Assembly (NCBI RefSeq): GCF_010994035.1
Contig: NZ_WIXN01000028.1
Span: 1-43,332 of the forward strand
Length of the DNA: 43,332 bases
Source: Virgibacillus aidingensis
GTDB taxonomy: Bacteria; Bacillota; Bacilli; Bacillales; Amphibacillaceae
Direction of reading: 5' to 3'
Numbering within the stretch: the first letter of the stretch is position 1; the number at the start of each line of letters is the position of its first letter. The notes under the pieces were generated by a model, which saw nothing but the letters and a program-made list of their open reading frames with translations, was not told the DNA's origin and did no database searches. The position numbers and the translations under genes are program-made. This document shows, piece after piece, positions 9,025 to 17,773 of the stretch.

Positions 9025-9555
9025 TTAAATTGTCCACTCATAAAAATTAAATCTTAAACGCTGTCCATTCATATCGAATTCTTCGTCACTGGTTGAAACA
9101 CGTTTAAACCCATTTGCCTCCAGAGTTTTTTGTGAGGCTATGTTATTAGTCGATGTCTTTGCTAAAATCTGTTTAATCCCGTGCTTGTTCACTGTTTTTA
9201 ATAATAGATGTAATGCTTTTTTGGCAACCCCGCCACCAGTATATGGCCTTCCCACTCTATACCCAATTTGAGCTGAACCCAGCGTTTTATCAATATCTGA
9301 CAAGTTTATTCTGCCAATAATAAAGCCTTCTTTATTCTTAATTAAATAGAAATGGGATAACCCTTGGTATTGTTCTTTCAACAGCGCTTTGTTCTTCTGT
9401 TTGAATGTCTCAAAGTGATAGTAATCATCCCCGCGGCTCCATACCATTTCCTCAAAATAAGTTCTGTTTTCAAGCTCAAACTCAAATAAACTTTCAAAAT
9501 CTGTTTCGTGTAATTTTTCCAATGTCATTTCCATCATCATAACCGTCCAGACCAT
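9025..9555 (-). CDS. GNAT family N-acetyltransferase (RimJ/RimL-like)
   Basis: A 176-residue acetyltransferase of the RimJ/RimL type that would transfer acetyl from acetyl-CoA to an unknown amine. It begins with the typical TLEKLHETDFESLFEFELENR strand-helix. A GRINLSDIDKTLGSAQIGYRV segment follows, then the acetyl-CoA loop RPYTGGGVAKKALHLLL (near residues 108-124), and it closes with KTLEANGFKRV. The start is uncertain: ATG codons at 9555, 9540, 9537, 9534 and 9528 are all in frame and none has a good ribosome binding site. It follows the oligoendopeptidase gene by 21 bases and may be co-transcribed with it. Confidence 0.85.
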   Translation of the reverse strand: MVWTVMMMEMTLEKLHETDFESLFEFELENRTYFEEMVWSRGDDYYHFETFKQKNKALLKEQYQGLSHFYLIKNKEGFIIGRINLSDIDKTLGSAQIGYRVGRPYTGGGVAKKALHLLLKTVNKHGIKQILAKTSTNNIASQKTLEANGFKRVSTSDEEFDMNGQRLRFNFYEWTI

Positions 9556-9576
9556 ATTCTTTTATACCATAGTAAA

Positions 9577-11274
9577 TTAAAGCCTCGTATCATCCACATC
9601 ATCCAGCCATTTTTCAATAGCATGAACTGCTGATTTCACTGTGCCGTCATCAAAAGGCGAATTCAGACCGGCTGCATCCACCAATTCAAGGAAGGATTTT
9701 GATCCCCCGAGCATACATAAATGGAGGTAATCCTTCCAGGCAGTCTCCTGATCTTCCTGAGCCCGTTTCCAAAATTGAAAGGCACAAATTTGCGCCAATG
9801 TATAATCAATATAATAAAAAGGATCCTCATAAATGTGCCCCTGACGCTGCCAGAAACGGCCAGATTGCAAATAGGAATTACCATCATAATCCCGGTGGGG
9901 GAGATAAGTTTCTTCAAGCTCCTTCCAAGCCTGATTCCGTTCCTCCGGTGTCCACGCAGGATTTTCATAAACGAGATGCTGAAATTCATCCACTGCCGCG
10001 CCGTAAGGAAGAAATTTCAATGCTTCTGTTAAATGTGCATATTTATATTTCAAAGTATCCTCTTTAAAAAATAATTCCATCCATGGCCAAGTAAAAAATT
10101 CCATGCTCATGGAATGAATTTCGGCAGCTTCATGCGTCGGATCCGTGTACTCCGGGATATTGTATTTCCTGCTGGAATATGCCTGGAATGCATGCCCGGT
10201 TTCATGCGTAAGCACATCAATATCTGCCGATGTCCCGTTAAAATTGGCAAAAATATAAGGAGATTGATAATCGTCAATATACGCACAATATCCGCCTGCC
10301 TCTTTCCCTTTCTTTGCCTCCAGATCCATCAGATGGCGGTCAAGCATAAACTGGAAAAACTCCCTGGTTTCTTCTGATAGTTCTTCGTACATTTTCTTTC
10401 CGTTATCAATAATCCATTCCGGTGTTCCTTTTGGCGTTGCATTACCACTGGCAAATAAAAATGATTCATCATGAAATTTTAACGCTGCCACCTCAATGCG
10501 TTCTTCCTGCTTTTTATAAAGTTTTGTTACAAGTGGAACAATGAAGTCACGAATCTGTTTGCGGTATGCCTCTGCCATTTCTGCATTATAATCAATCCGC
10601 AGCATGCGCAAATACCCGAGTTCAACAAAATTTTTGTATCCGAGTGTGACAGCTATTTCATGACGCACTTTTACAAGGTTATCATAAATGGTATCAAATT
10701 CTGTTTGATTATCTTTGAAAAACCCGGTGTATGCATTGATTGCTTCTTTACGGATGCTCCGACTACTATTCTCCGTATATGGATACAACTGTGCCAAAGT
10801 ATAAGTGCTGCCCTGAAACTTCACCTCAGCGGAAGCAACAAGCCTTGCGTATTGGGAAGACAGCTTGTTTTCTTTTTGCAATAATGGGATAATTTCCGGG
10901 GAAAAAGCTTTAATTTCAAAATCCGCAATATTAAATAATTGCGATCCCCATTTATTCTCCAGCTCTTTTCTGTATGGCGTTTTTACTAATTCTTTGTAAA
11001 ACGCAGTGCTGATCTCCTGAATTTCCGGTTCGGCATCATCAAAAAAATCCTGTTCCCTTTTATAAAATTCGTCATTTGTGTTTACAGAACTGCGGATAAA
11101 CACAAGCATAGACATGGTGGACAAACGGTTCCGCAGCTTATTTATGGATTCAACTTCCCTGGTTGCCTCTTCTGTTGAATTGGCATGGGAAAATTTGTGC
11201 AGAAGCTCTTGAAATTCAGCCTTGACTTTTTCCATATCCGGTCTCTCATAGGTGTAATTTTCAAAAGTCAGCAT
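9577..11274 (-). CDS. M3 family oligoendopeptidase
   Basis: A 565-residue zinc metallopeptidase that would cleave short peptides in the cytoplasm. The zinc site HETGH is at residues 357-361, and the third ligand is probably Glu385 in the AAEIHSMSMEF segment. The C-terminal FYYIDYTLAQICAFQFW segment and YLQSGRFW are typical of the group. The length is shorter than classical PepF (about 600-670) and matches the pepF-related M3 oligoendopeptidases. The start is well supported by AAGGAGGGG four bases upstream. No signal peptide is present. The acetyltransferase gene lies directly downstream on the same strand. Confidence 0.94.
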   Translation of the reverse strand: MLTFENYTYERPDMEKVKAEFQELLHKFSHANSTEEATREVESINKLRNRLSTMSMLVFIRSSVNTNDEFYKREQDFFDDAEPEIQEISTAFYKELVKTPYRKELENKWGSQLFNIADFEIKAFSPEIIPLLQKENKLSSQYARLVASAEVKFQGSTYTLAQLYPYTENSSRSIRKEAINAYTGFFKDNQTEFDTIYDNLVKVRHEIAVTLGYKNFVELGYLRMLRIDYNAEMAEAYRKQIRDFIVPLVTKLYKKQEERIEVAALKFHDESFLFASGNATPKGTPEWIIDNGKKMYEELSEETREFFQFMLDRHLMDLEAKKGKEAGGYCAYIDDYQSPYIFANFNGTSADIDVLTHETGHAFQAYSSRKYNIPEYTDPTHEAAEIHSMSMEFFTWPWMELFFKEDTLKYKYAHLTEALKFLPYGAAVDEFQHLVYENPAWTPEERNQAWKELEETYLPHRDYDGNSYLQSGRFWQRQGHIYEDPFYYIDYTLAQICAFQFWKRAQEDQETAWKDYLHLCMLGGSKSFLELVDAAGLNSPFDDGTVKSAVHAIEKWLDDVDDTRL

Positions 11275-11429
11275 GAAACCCCTCCTTGATTCTTTTATTC
11301 GCTATCTTCATTTACGCATAGCTGAAGTTATGATGCAAGGTAAAATTTATTTATAGTTAATTTCATGTGTCTTCATTCTTTGAGTTTATGCTGACATGCT
11401 ATACTTGTTTTCAAAGGGAGGAGGATCTC

Positions 11430-11657
11430 ATGAACCAAAGATTTGATTTACCAAAAGAACAAAAAGAGGATATGATGAGACGGATTCAGGCATTTTTCCA
11501 TAAAGAACGGGAAGAGGAAATTGGCGATTTAGCTGCCATAATGGTTTTGGACTTTATCATCGATGAAATTGCGCCGGTATTTTATAACCTCGGTATTACA
11601 GACAGCCATGCATTTATTACAGATAAATTGGAGGATTTATTTGGATTGGAAAAATAA
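11430..11657 (+). CDS. DUF2164 family protein
   Basis: A 75-residue acidic protein of the uncharacterised DUF2164 family. It is mostly helical, with the hallmark LPKEQKEDMMRRIQAFF start, an EEEIGDLAAIMVLDFIIDEI helix and the YNLGITDSHAFI turn. The correct start is the ATG at 11430, preceded by a very strong GGGAGGAGG. An in-frame codon at 11367 has no such site. It is divergent from the oligoendopeptidase gene and convergent with the TldD/TldE operon. No function is known. Confidence 0.88.
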   Translation: MNQRFDLPKEQKEDMMRRIQAFFHKEREEEIGDLAAIMVLDFIIDEIAPVFYNLGITDSHAFITDKLEDLFGLEK

Positions 11658-11741
11658 AAGAATAAAGATTTACATCATGCAATCCTTTTCTCTGGCCGGG
11701 TCAAATAACCCGTATATCTTTCGCGCGGTCCACTTTTGCAA

Positions 11742-11777
11742 AACAAAAGACGGCGAGTTTGTTTACCTCGCCGTCTT
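11742..11777 (-). terminator. Terminator of the TldD/TldE operon
   Basis: AAGACGGCGAG and CTCGCCGTCTT form an 11-bp perfect stem with a nine-base loop. Read on the minus strand the stem is followed by TTGTTTTGC, so it serves the leftward pmbA-like gene, whose stop is at 11812. It may also stop the DUF2164 transcript. Confidence 0.85.
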
Positions 11778-11811
11778 GATTACCGGAATAGAGGACTTAT
11801 TTCCCTGGCTG

Positions 11812-13167
11812 TTAGTCCACAGCAATAGATAAGCGCTTAACTTTTAGTGACGGGGAGCCAATATTTCCCTGCATGCCCATTGGTGTAAATTTAAGGTCAT
11901 TGCCTATCTGTTCTATATCATGCAGCAGATCAAAAAAATTGCCGGCAACAGTCATCAGCTTGGCCGGGCTAATGATTTTTCCGTCTTTTACATAATAGCC
12001 ATTCGCTGCAAGTGAGAAGTCACCCGAGATTGCACTTGCGCCTGAATGCAGGCCGGCAAGGTTTGTGATAATGATTCCTTCATCCAGGCTCTCGTATAAT
12101 TGCTCGTAAGAAGCTTCTCCCGGTTCGATAAACAGATTGGACGGACTGATGCCAATGGTGTCCTTATGGGATGGTTTATATCCATGACCTGTAGATGTCA
12201 CGCCATCCTTTTTAGCTGTTTTCAAGTTATGAAAAAATGTCTCCAGCCTGCCTTTATTGACAACCGCTGTTTTTCTTGTAGCCACGCCTTCTGAATCAAA
12301 GGTCCGGCTTTCTATGCTTTCTTTCATAAACGGGTCGTCTGTCAGCGTAACAAGTTCGGAAGCAATTGTTTCTCCAAGTTTTCCTCTGAGCAAAGACTGT
12401 CCCTGCTGTACCGATTCTGCCGAGAAGGAGGAAGTGAATACATCCAGCAGCGAGGCAGCTGCTATGTTTTTAAATATCACCGGATAACCTTTTGTTTCAT
12501 AGGTTTTTCCCCCTAAATGACTTAGCACATTTTCCACCGCTTGTTTTGCAAAATCATCGGTGTCGAGTGAATGGAAGTCCTGTGTAATTTCCACATGAAA
12601 ATCGGATTTAATTTCTTCTCCTTCTTTTACCACTACGGAAAAAACGACGATAAGCAGGTTATTTCTGTCTTTCAAGGAAAGTCCTTTATTATTATATATA
12701 GCTTTTTCAATAGTTGTATCCTGTAAAGTGGCCATGTCTGTCTGAATAACGCGGCTGTCATAATCGTATATTTTTTTCTCGACTTCCTTCAAAAAGTCCA
12801 GTTTTTCCTCTGGCGTTACCTCTGCAAGGGAGGCGGAATAAAAATCAATGTCTTCATAGCGTTCATCGCCCGGGTATATTTCCTCGGGTTCATTTTCCAT
12901 TAATGCAGCATTTTCTTTTAAATTATTTAACAGAAAGCTTATTGATTCATCATCCAGTTTTTCTGTATATGCATAGCCCATTCTGTCTTCTACAAGACCG
13001 CGGACAGAGACGCCATTTACTGTCGATGATTTGTAACCATCCATTTCCCCTTTAAAAATTTCACAGGAAAACTGATTCTCTTTTTCATAATAGAGCTCCA
13101 GCTCAGTAATACCCATGTCTTTAGCTTCTGTGAAAATTTTATCGCGAAAAACATTTATCTCCATCAT
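11812..13167 (-). CDS. pmbA: TldE/PmbA-like metalloprotease partner subunit
   Basis: A 451-residue member of the TldD/PmbA family. In characterised systems TldD and TldE form a heterodimer that degrades unfolded peptides and matures microcin B17 in E. coli. This is the TldE-type subunit, which lacks the zinc-binding HExxxH. It retains the family layout: N-terminal ELYYEKENQFSCEIFKGEMD, a central domain and a C-terminal GISPSNLFIEPGEASYEQL, then SGAFSL-like SGDFSLAANGYYVKDG. Its start overlaps the TldD stop by one base (TAATG). The second ATG at 13164 is also possible, since GGGAGG lies seven bases before it. A strong terminator follows. Confidence 0.93.
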   Translation of the reverse strand: MMEINVFRDKIFTEAKDMGITELELYYEKENQFSCEIFKGEMDGYKSSTVNGVSVRGLVEDRMGYAYTEKLDDESISFLLNNLKENAALMENEPEEIYPGDERYEDIDFYSASLAEVTPEEKLDFLKEVEKKIYDYDSRVIQTDMATLQDTTIEKAIYNNKGLSLKDRNNLLIVVFSVVVKEGEEIKSDFHVEITQDFHSLDTDDFAKQAVENVLSHLGGKTYETKGYPVIFKNIAAASLLDVFTSSFSAESVQQGQSLLRGKLGETIASELVTLTDDPFMKESIESRTFDSEGVATRKTAVVNKGRLETFFHNLKTAKKDGVTSTGHGYKPSHKDTIGISPSNLFIEPGEASYEQLYESLDEGIIITNLAGLHSGASAISGDFSLAANGYYVKDGKIISPAKLMTVAGNFFDLLHDIEQIGNDLKFTPMGMQGNIGSPSLKVKRLSIAVD

Positions 13168-14561
13168 TATGCCTCCCTTCCGCCGACGGTGATTTCAGAT
13201 ACACGCAGCATCGGCTGGCCGACATTGACGGGAACACTTCCGCTTGAAGCCCCGCACATTCCGGCACCATGGCCAAGGTTATTTCCGACCATGTCTACTT
13301 TTTGAATGGTTTCCGCGCCATTTCCAATCAGCGTGGCTCCCCGCAATGGTTTATCAATTTTGCCGTCTTTCACCAGATAGGCTTCCAGCGCTGCAAAGTT
13401 ATAATCAGCCGTTGCAGGGTTTACAGAGCCGCCGCCCATATATTTTGCATAAATCCCACTTTCGGTATTGGCAATAATTTCTTCCGGTGTGGATTCCCCA
13501 GGTTCTATATATGTGTTGGTCATCCGGGAGGTTGGTGCATATTTATATGATTCTCTTCTGCCCGAACCGGTGGATGCTGCATTCATTCTTCTGCCGTTCA
13601 GTTTATCAATTAAATAACCTTTTAATATTCCATTTTCGATCAGGACATTTCTTCTTGCCTTCTCCCCTTCATCATCAATATTAATGGAGCCCCATTCATT
13701 TTTCAGTGTGCCGTCATCTATGTAGGTAACGAGGTCTGAGGCTACTTTTTCCCCTTCCTTATTGGCGAATACAGAATTATTCTTGGCTACGGCTGCTGCT
13801 TCCAGACCATGGCCACAGGCTTCATGAAAAATTACTCCGCCAAATTCATTGTCAATGATTACCGGGAATTTCCCGCTTGGCGCAGGGTCTGCATGAAGCA
13901 TTGTCACTGCAATTCGGGCAGATTCCTTCGCGTAATGATCGAGATCCAGTCCTTCAATATATTCAAAACCCTGCAGTGCTCCCGGTCCGTAAAAACCGGT
14001 TTGCATATCCGATCCATTGCTGGCTATGGCCACATTAACCAGTCGGGTTCTTGTTCTTTTATCCTCGACAAAAGTTCCTTCTGAATTTGCGATTAATACG
14101 TTTTGCTCTTCATCCAGCAATCGGATGATGGCTTGTGAAATAGCCGGGTCATAGTTTGTGATGATCTCATTGGCTTTCCGGAGCACATTTAGTTTACGGG
14201 CCTTTTTCACTTTCGTTGGCGCAAATTTAACAGGATGGTTTGTGTCCACCATTCTTTTTTCCGCCGGCAGCAAAATATTTCTTTGCGTTTGGTTTCCCTC
14301 GATTGCTTTGGCGGCTGTATTTGCTGCTTGCAGCAATCCATCTTTTGAAAAGTCATTGGTGTAGGCATAAACACTTTGCAATCCTTTAAATATACGAATA
14401 CCAACACCAAAATCCCGACCCGAAATGCTTTTTTCCAGCCGGCTGCTCTGATATGTCATGTTGTTCGTATACTTGTCTTCCACAAATACTTCGGAAAAAT
14501 CACCGCCGGTAACTAAGGCGGCAGACAAAACATCTTCGACAAGTGACTTATTTAACATCAT
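13167..14561 (-). CDS. tldD: TldD-like zinc metalloprotease subunit
   Basis: A 464-residue catalytic subunit of the TldD/TldE protease. The zinc motif HEACGH is at residues 246-251, preceded by the FGGVIFHE strand. The C-terminal half contains TNTYIEPGESTPEEIIANTESGIYAK-type sequence and ends with the MLRVSEITVGG stretch. The length fits the family (about 450-480). ATG at 14561 and 14558 are both near a GGGGG ribosome binding site. It is the first gene of a two-gene operon with the TldE-type partner. No peptide precursor gene of the RiPP type is visible beside it, so housekeeping proteolysis is the simplest role. Confidence 0.94.
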   Translation of the reverse strand: MMLNKSLVEDVLSAALVTGGDFSEVFVEDKYTNNMTYQSSRLEKSISGRDFGVGIRIFKGLQSVYAYTNDFSKDGLLQAANTAAKAIEGNQTQRNILLPAEKRMVDTNHPVKFAPTKVKKARKLNVLRKANEIITNYDPAISQAIIRLLDEEQNVLIANSEGTFVEDKRTRTRLVNVAIASNGSDMQTGFYGPGALQGFEYIEGLDLDHYAKESARIAVTMLHADPAPSGKFPVIIDNEFGGVIFHEACGHGLEAAAVAKNNSVFANKEGEKVASDLVTYIDDGTLKNEWGSINIDDEGEKARRNVLIENGILKGYLIDKLNGRRMNAASTGSGRRESYKYAPTSRMTNTYIEPGESTPEEIIANTESGIYAKYMGGGSVNPATADYNFAALEAYLVKDGKIDKPLRGATLIGNGAETIQKVDMVGNNLGHGAGMCGASSGSVPVNVGQPMLRVSEITVGGREA

Positions 14562-14653
14562 TTACCCCCTGTTTTTTAAATTTGAAATTAAAAGAAAAGT
14601 CTGCTCATTCGGAGGTTTTTTAACTTCAAATAAGCAAAATATCCCTGTATTTC

Positions 14654-14681
14654 AGTATAACAGATTGCTGGATCACCGTAA
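14654..14681 (-). promoter_or_regulatory. Probable extended -10 promoter of the tldD operon
   Basis: On the minus strand TGTTATACT (TG one base before TATACT, plus coordinates 14654-14659) is preceded 16 bases upstream by TTACGG (14676-14681). The extended -10 compensates for the weak -35. It lies about 90 bases before the tldD start. Confidence 0.45.
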
Positions 14682-14741
14682 TACTTTTTATTCCAAAATT
14701 TTTACAATATACGTATCTGAATCCACCGGGCAGCATGTTAT

Positions 14742-14957
14742 ATCGATCTAGAGGAAGTCCGAATCAATCGGGACTCCTTCAAATCGATCGAGCAGCACGT
14801 CAAATCGATCGAGAAGAAGCCCAAATCGATCGAGAAGAAGCCCAAATCGATCGAGGTTCCTCCAAACCGATCGAGCAGCATATCAAATCGATCGAGACTC
14901 CTCCAAACCGATCGAGCAGCATATCAATCCGAACGGAAAACCTCCAAATCGATCAAG
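14742..14957. repeat. Array of eleven units with core ATCGATCGAG and 20-21 bp period
   Basis: The core ATCGATCGAG, or one-to-few-base variants, starts at 14742, 14763, 14783, 14804, 14825, 14846, 14866, 14887, 14907, 14927 and 14948. Spacings are 20 or 21 bases throughout. The consensus is CAAATCGATCGAG followed by about eight variable bases such as AAGAAGCC or CAGCATAT. The core holds the palindromes ATCGAT and CGATCG. The array lies in the 544-base gap between tldD and the symporter gene. It gives a repetitive open frame (QIDREEA-like heptads), but this has no ribosome binding site and is judged non-coding. Confidence 0.88.
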
Positions 14958-14996
14958 ATGGACATGGGGGTATGGTTTCAAACTGAAAATGAATAA

Positions 14997-15114
14997 GACG
15001 AGGTACCTTCCCATACTTGCACCGTGTCCCATCATCTGGGACAGTTTACCTGTCCCTCTGTCCCCGCCCCGCCAAACTAAAAAGGATGGGACAAGGTACC
15101 TGTCCCTATGTCCC
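14997..15114. repeat. GGTACCTGTCCC-type intergenic repeat with hairpins
   Basis: Three related stretches occur: GACGAGGTACCTTCCCA near 14997, GGGACAGTTTACCTGTCCC at 15039-15057 and GGGACAAGGTACCTGTCCC at 15088-15106. Each of the last two can fold on itself (GGGACA with TGTCCC), and copies can pair with each other. The tract runs into the 3' end of the symporter gene and supplies its last codons and stop. From memory, similar GGTACC/GTCCC elements are scattered through Oceanobacillus-Virgibacillus-like genomes, but this was not checked here. Confidence 0.65.
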
Positions 15115-16299
15115 GTGTTTTCTTTCGCTTGATTCGATGACAACGGCGGCTGATGCGTCGCCGGTGATGTTTATTGCGGTTCGCATCATATCAAGAATTC
15201 GGTCAACGCTCGCGATTAGGGCAATACCGGCCAATGGCAGATTTACGGCAGTAAGCACCATTGTGAGCATAATGAGACCTGCACCTGGCACGCCTGCTGT
15301 ACCGATGGAAGCCAGGGTGGCAACAAGGGCAACAGTAATGATTTGGGTGAATGTCAATTCAACTCCGTAATATTGAGCAATAAACATGACAGCAACACCC
15401 TGGTAAAGGGCGGTTCCGTCCATATTAATTGTTGCTCCCAGCGGGAGGGTGAAACTGCTTGTTTGTTTGGATACACCCAGGTTTTCCTCCGTGTTTTTCA
15501 TGGTTACGGGAAGTGTTCCCGAACTGCTTGCTGTACTAAAAGCAACAGTTGCTGCAGGTAAAATCCCTTTAAAAAATGTAAACGGATTCATTTTCCCGAG
15601 TGATTTTACTGCAGTGGAATACGTAATGGCAGCATGAAAAATACAGCCGATAAACACTGCGGCAATCAGCTTAATAAGCGGCAAAAGCACATCAAGTCCA
15701 TATTGTCCCACGATTGGTGCGAGCAATCCGAATACACCTATTGGAACGAGCAGCATAATGATATTTGTAATTTTATACATAATTTCCGAGAGTCCATCGA
15801 AAAAACGCTGCACCGGGTTAGCTCTTTCACCGGCCAGGGTAATCCCAATTCCTAGAAATACAGCAAAAAAGATGATTTGCAATATGTTTGCGGTCGATAA
15901 TGCCTCTACAGGATTTGTCGGAACAATATTCAAAAGTGTATCAACGATGCCGGCTGTTTCAGCCGGTTCTTCTGCTGCGGCATCCGGGGTAATATCCAAG
16001 CCAGTGCCCGGAGAGAACACAAATCCGGCAAGCAGTCCAATGGAAATGGCAATAAAGCTTGTCAGTAAATAATAAGTGATCATTTTTCCGCCAAGCCGGC
16101 CTAATTTTTTGACATTCCCGGCACTTGTAACTCCAACAATAATGGTCGCTAAAATTAAAGGAACAATAATAAACTGAATAAGACGTAAGAATAAATCACC
16201 AAGGGGCTGCACCACTCTAGTATTTTCTCCAAACAGCAAGCCTGCAATAATTGCCAGGATAAATGCAATCAGGATTTGCCAAAGCAAACTTTTCTTCAT
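15106..16299 (-). CDS. Dicarboxylate/amino acid:cation symporter (DAACS family)
   Basis: A 397-residue membrane carrier of the glutamate/dicarboxylate symporter family, importing an acidic amino acid or C4-dicarboxylate with H+ or Na+. The family signatures are the serine-rich reentrant loop STASSSGTLPVTM and the helix 7-8 motif LPLGATINMDGTALYQG, with GTAGVPGAG in the second reentrant loop. Eight or so hydrophobic segments are visible. An acidic insert (DAAAEEPAETAG) lies near residues 108-119. The final residues RKHGT and the stop are encoded by an intergenic repeat, so the native C-terminus may have been trimmed or extended. AAGGAGG precedes the start. GltP, GltT and DctP-type function cannot be separated by eye. 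Confidence 0.93.
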   Translation of the reverse strand: MKKSLLWQILIAFILAIIAGLLFGENTRVVQPLGDLFLRLIQFIIVPLILATIIVGVTSAGNVKKLGRLGGKMITYYLLTSFIAISIGLLAGFVFSPGTGLDITPDAAAEEPAETAGIVDTLLNIVPTNPVEALSTANILQIIFFAVFLGIGITLAGERANPVQRFFDGLSEIMYKITNIIMLLVPIGVFGLLAPIVGQYGLDVLLPLIKLIAAVFIGCIFHAAITYSTAVKSLGKMNPFTFFKGILPAATVAFSTASSSGTLPVTMKNTEENLGVSKQTSSFTLPLGATINMDGTALYQGVAVMFIAQYYGVELTFTQIITVALVATLASIGTAGVPGAGLIMLTMVLTAVNLPLAGIALIASVDRILDMMRTAINITGDASAAVVIESSERKHGT

Positions 16300-16432
16300 A
16301 CATATCCTCCTTATATTTGGAATAAAATAAGCACGGTCCTCCTTTCTCTACTTATAATTAGTTTATTTATAAAGGAGTTGGAGAATTACAACTATTTTCA
16401 AAAGGATAATAAAAGAAAAGCGAACGTTCAAA

Positions 16433-16461
16433 TTGACTTTCCTGATGTTCAGTTGTAGACT
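16433..16461 (+). promoter_or_regulatory. Putative promoter of the small membrane protein gene
   Basis: TTGACT at 16433-16438 and TAGACT at 16456-16461 are separated by 17 bases. They lie about 30 bases before the ribosome binding site GAGGTGAAGG. Confidence 0.5.
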
Positions 16462-16492
16462 ATAAGTATATATTTTTGTATGAGGTGAAGGC

Positions 16493-16777
16493 ATGATACA
16501 GTCAGTATTAATCATTGGCATCATTTTGGCGGTAATCAGCATTGCTGTTGGAATTGGCGTATTAAAAGCAACCGGCAAAGAGAAGTTTACAGGCTATTAT
16601 CCCATTGCCGTATTAGGAATAGCTGGTATTTTACTCGCCTGTGCTGCACCAATCGTGGGAAAAGTAGAAATCATGGGAGCAGGACTCGGCGGCTGGGGAA
16701 TTGCAGCAATGTTCGCTGCAGCAATTGGTTTTATTGTTACTTCCCTTGTTGACACATACACAAATGCCAAAGCATAA
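16493..16777 (+). CDS. Small three-helix membrane protein of unknown function
   Basis: A 94-residue hydrophobic protein I do not recognise. Three membrane segments can be drawn at about residues 2-22, 35-55 and 62-84, rich in glycine and alanine, with a short charged loop TGKEKFTGYY between the first two. The C-terminus is DTYTNAKA. It has its own promoter-like site, ribosome binding site and terminator, so it is very likely a real single-gene unit between the divergent symporter and the convergent cvfB. There are no cysteines near a lipobox and no catalytic motif. Confidence 0.75.
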   Translation: MIQSVLIIGIILAVISIAVGIGVLKATGKEKFTGYYPIAVLGIAGILLACAAPIVGKVEIMGAGLGGWGIAAMFAAAIGFIVTSLVDTYTNAKA

Positions 16778-16781
16778 AAAA

Positions 16782-16808
16782 AGAGCGTTCAGCACGCTCT
16801 TTTTTTTA
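16782..16808 (+). terminator. Intrinsic terminator after the small membrane protein gene
   Basis: AGAGCGT and ACGCTCT enclose TCAGC, flanked by A and T runs, with eight Ts downstream. The A run upstream makes it bidirectional in principle. Confidence 0.93.
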
Positions 16809-16921
16809 TACAGTAAGCCGGATGGTTGGAGAATCCTGAAGTCTTTAAGCTGAATAATCAGGATGGTTTTTTCAGCATTTAACCGATCAGGGAAAATATA
16901 GTGATTGCAGGATTTACTTCC

Positions 16922-17773
16922 TTATTTTAAATACGTATCCCCATTCTTCTGTTCAATTTTCCCTTCCTTCATCAATCTGCCCAGAGCACGTTTGAAAGCA
17001 GCTTTACTGATTTTAAATGTCGCCCGGATATCTTCTGGGTCACTTTTATCGCTGAAAGGAATCACCCCGTTATTTTCATGCAGGTGCTTTAATATGGCTT
17101 CAGCATCTTCTTCCATGCTATGCTGTTTCAATGGGCGGAGGGAAACATTTACCGAACCATCATCCTTCACTTCGATGACTCTTCCACTGACAAGCTCACC
17201 CAAGCGCGGTTCCCGCTTTCTTTCCGTATGATGAATAAACCCGCGGTGATTTCCCTCTGTGAAAATAGCTGAACCTTCTCTGCTTGTATGATAAACTCTC
17301 CCTGAAATCTGCCGCTGATATAAAATTTCCGGTGCAGCCTCCATTTCGTTGATAAGTTCATCTTCACCTGCGGGGATGGCCAATAGACGTCCTTTTCGGT
17401 CCTCTCCCAATGTTACATAAAGCTGATCCCTTTTTGCCGGCCATACACTTTCAAATAAAGGAAGATTATCCCGGGATATTAGCATTTCCTTGACGGTCCC
17501 TATATCTACAAAGACACCAAGATTCGGAACCACTTCCATGACCTCCGCCCAGCCATAAGTATTCCTATGGATCGGAGGGAGCTTCAGCGTAGCGATCCAT
17601 TTTCCCCGCTTATCAGCGTATAAAAAAACTTTCATCATTTCACCGAGTCCCAGTTCTTCATCTGTTTCATCATGATGGAGGAAAGCTTTATTTCCTGCAT
17701 GCACCAGGACATAACCGTTTTCACTTTTACTGTCTATCCTCATTGTTTGGATGGTACCAAGCATTTGATTCAA
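16922..17773 (-). CDS. cvfB: S1-domain RNA-binding protein CvfB/YitL
   Basis: A 283-residue cytoplasmic RNA-binding protein of the CvfB family (YitL in B. subtilis, conserved virulence factor B in Staphylococcus). It has S1-like OB folds in series: residues about 1-65, then 66-135 containing GVFVDIGTVKEMLI, then about 140-215 with GAIFTEGNHRGFIHH-type sequence and VSGRVIEVKDDGSVNVSLRP. A C-terminal winged helix follows at about 225-283 (KSDPEDIRATFKISKAAFKRALGRL). The TTG at 17773 is preferred over the ATG at 17764 because AGAGGTG lies five bases before the TTG. Family members influence expression of other genes after transcription. Confidence 0.92.
   Translation of the reverse strand: MNQMLGTIQTMRIDSKSENGYVLVHAGNKAFLHHDETDEELGLGEMMKVFLYADKRGKWIATLKLPPIHRNTYGWAEVMEVVPNLGVFVDIGTVKEMLISRDNLPLFESVWPAKRDQLYVTLGEDRKGRLLAIPAGEDELINEMEAAPEILYQRQISGRVYHTSREGSAIFTEGNHRGFIHHTERKREPRLGELVSGRVIEVKDDGSVNVSLRPLKQHSMEEDAEAILKHLHENNGVIPFSDKSDPEDIRATFKISKAAFKRALGRLMKEGKIEQKNGDTYLK

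Noticed and set aside
14735-14986. Open frame with QIDREEA heptads, a possible repeat protein
   Set aside because: It is the translation of the ATCGATCGAG array, lacks a ribosome binding site, and the array period slips between 20 and 21 bases, so selection for a reading frame is absent.
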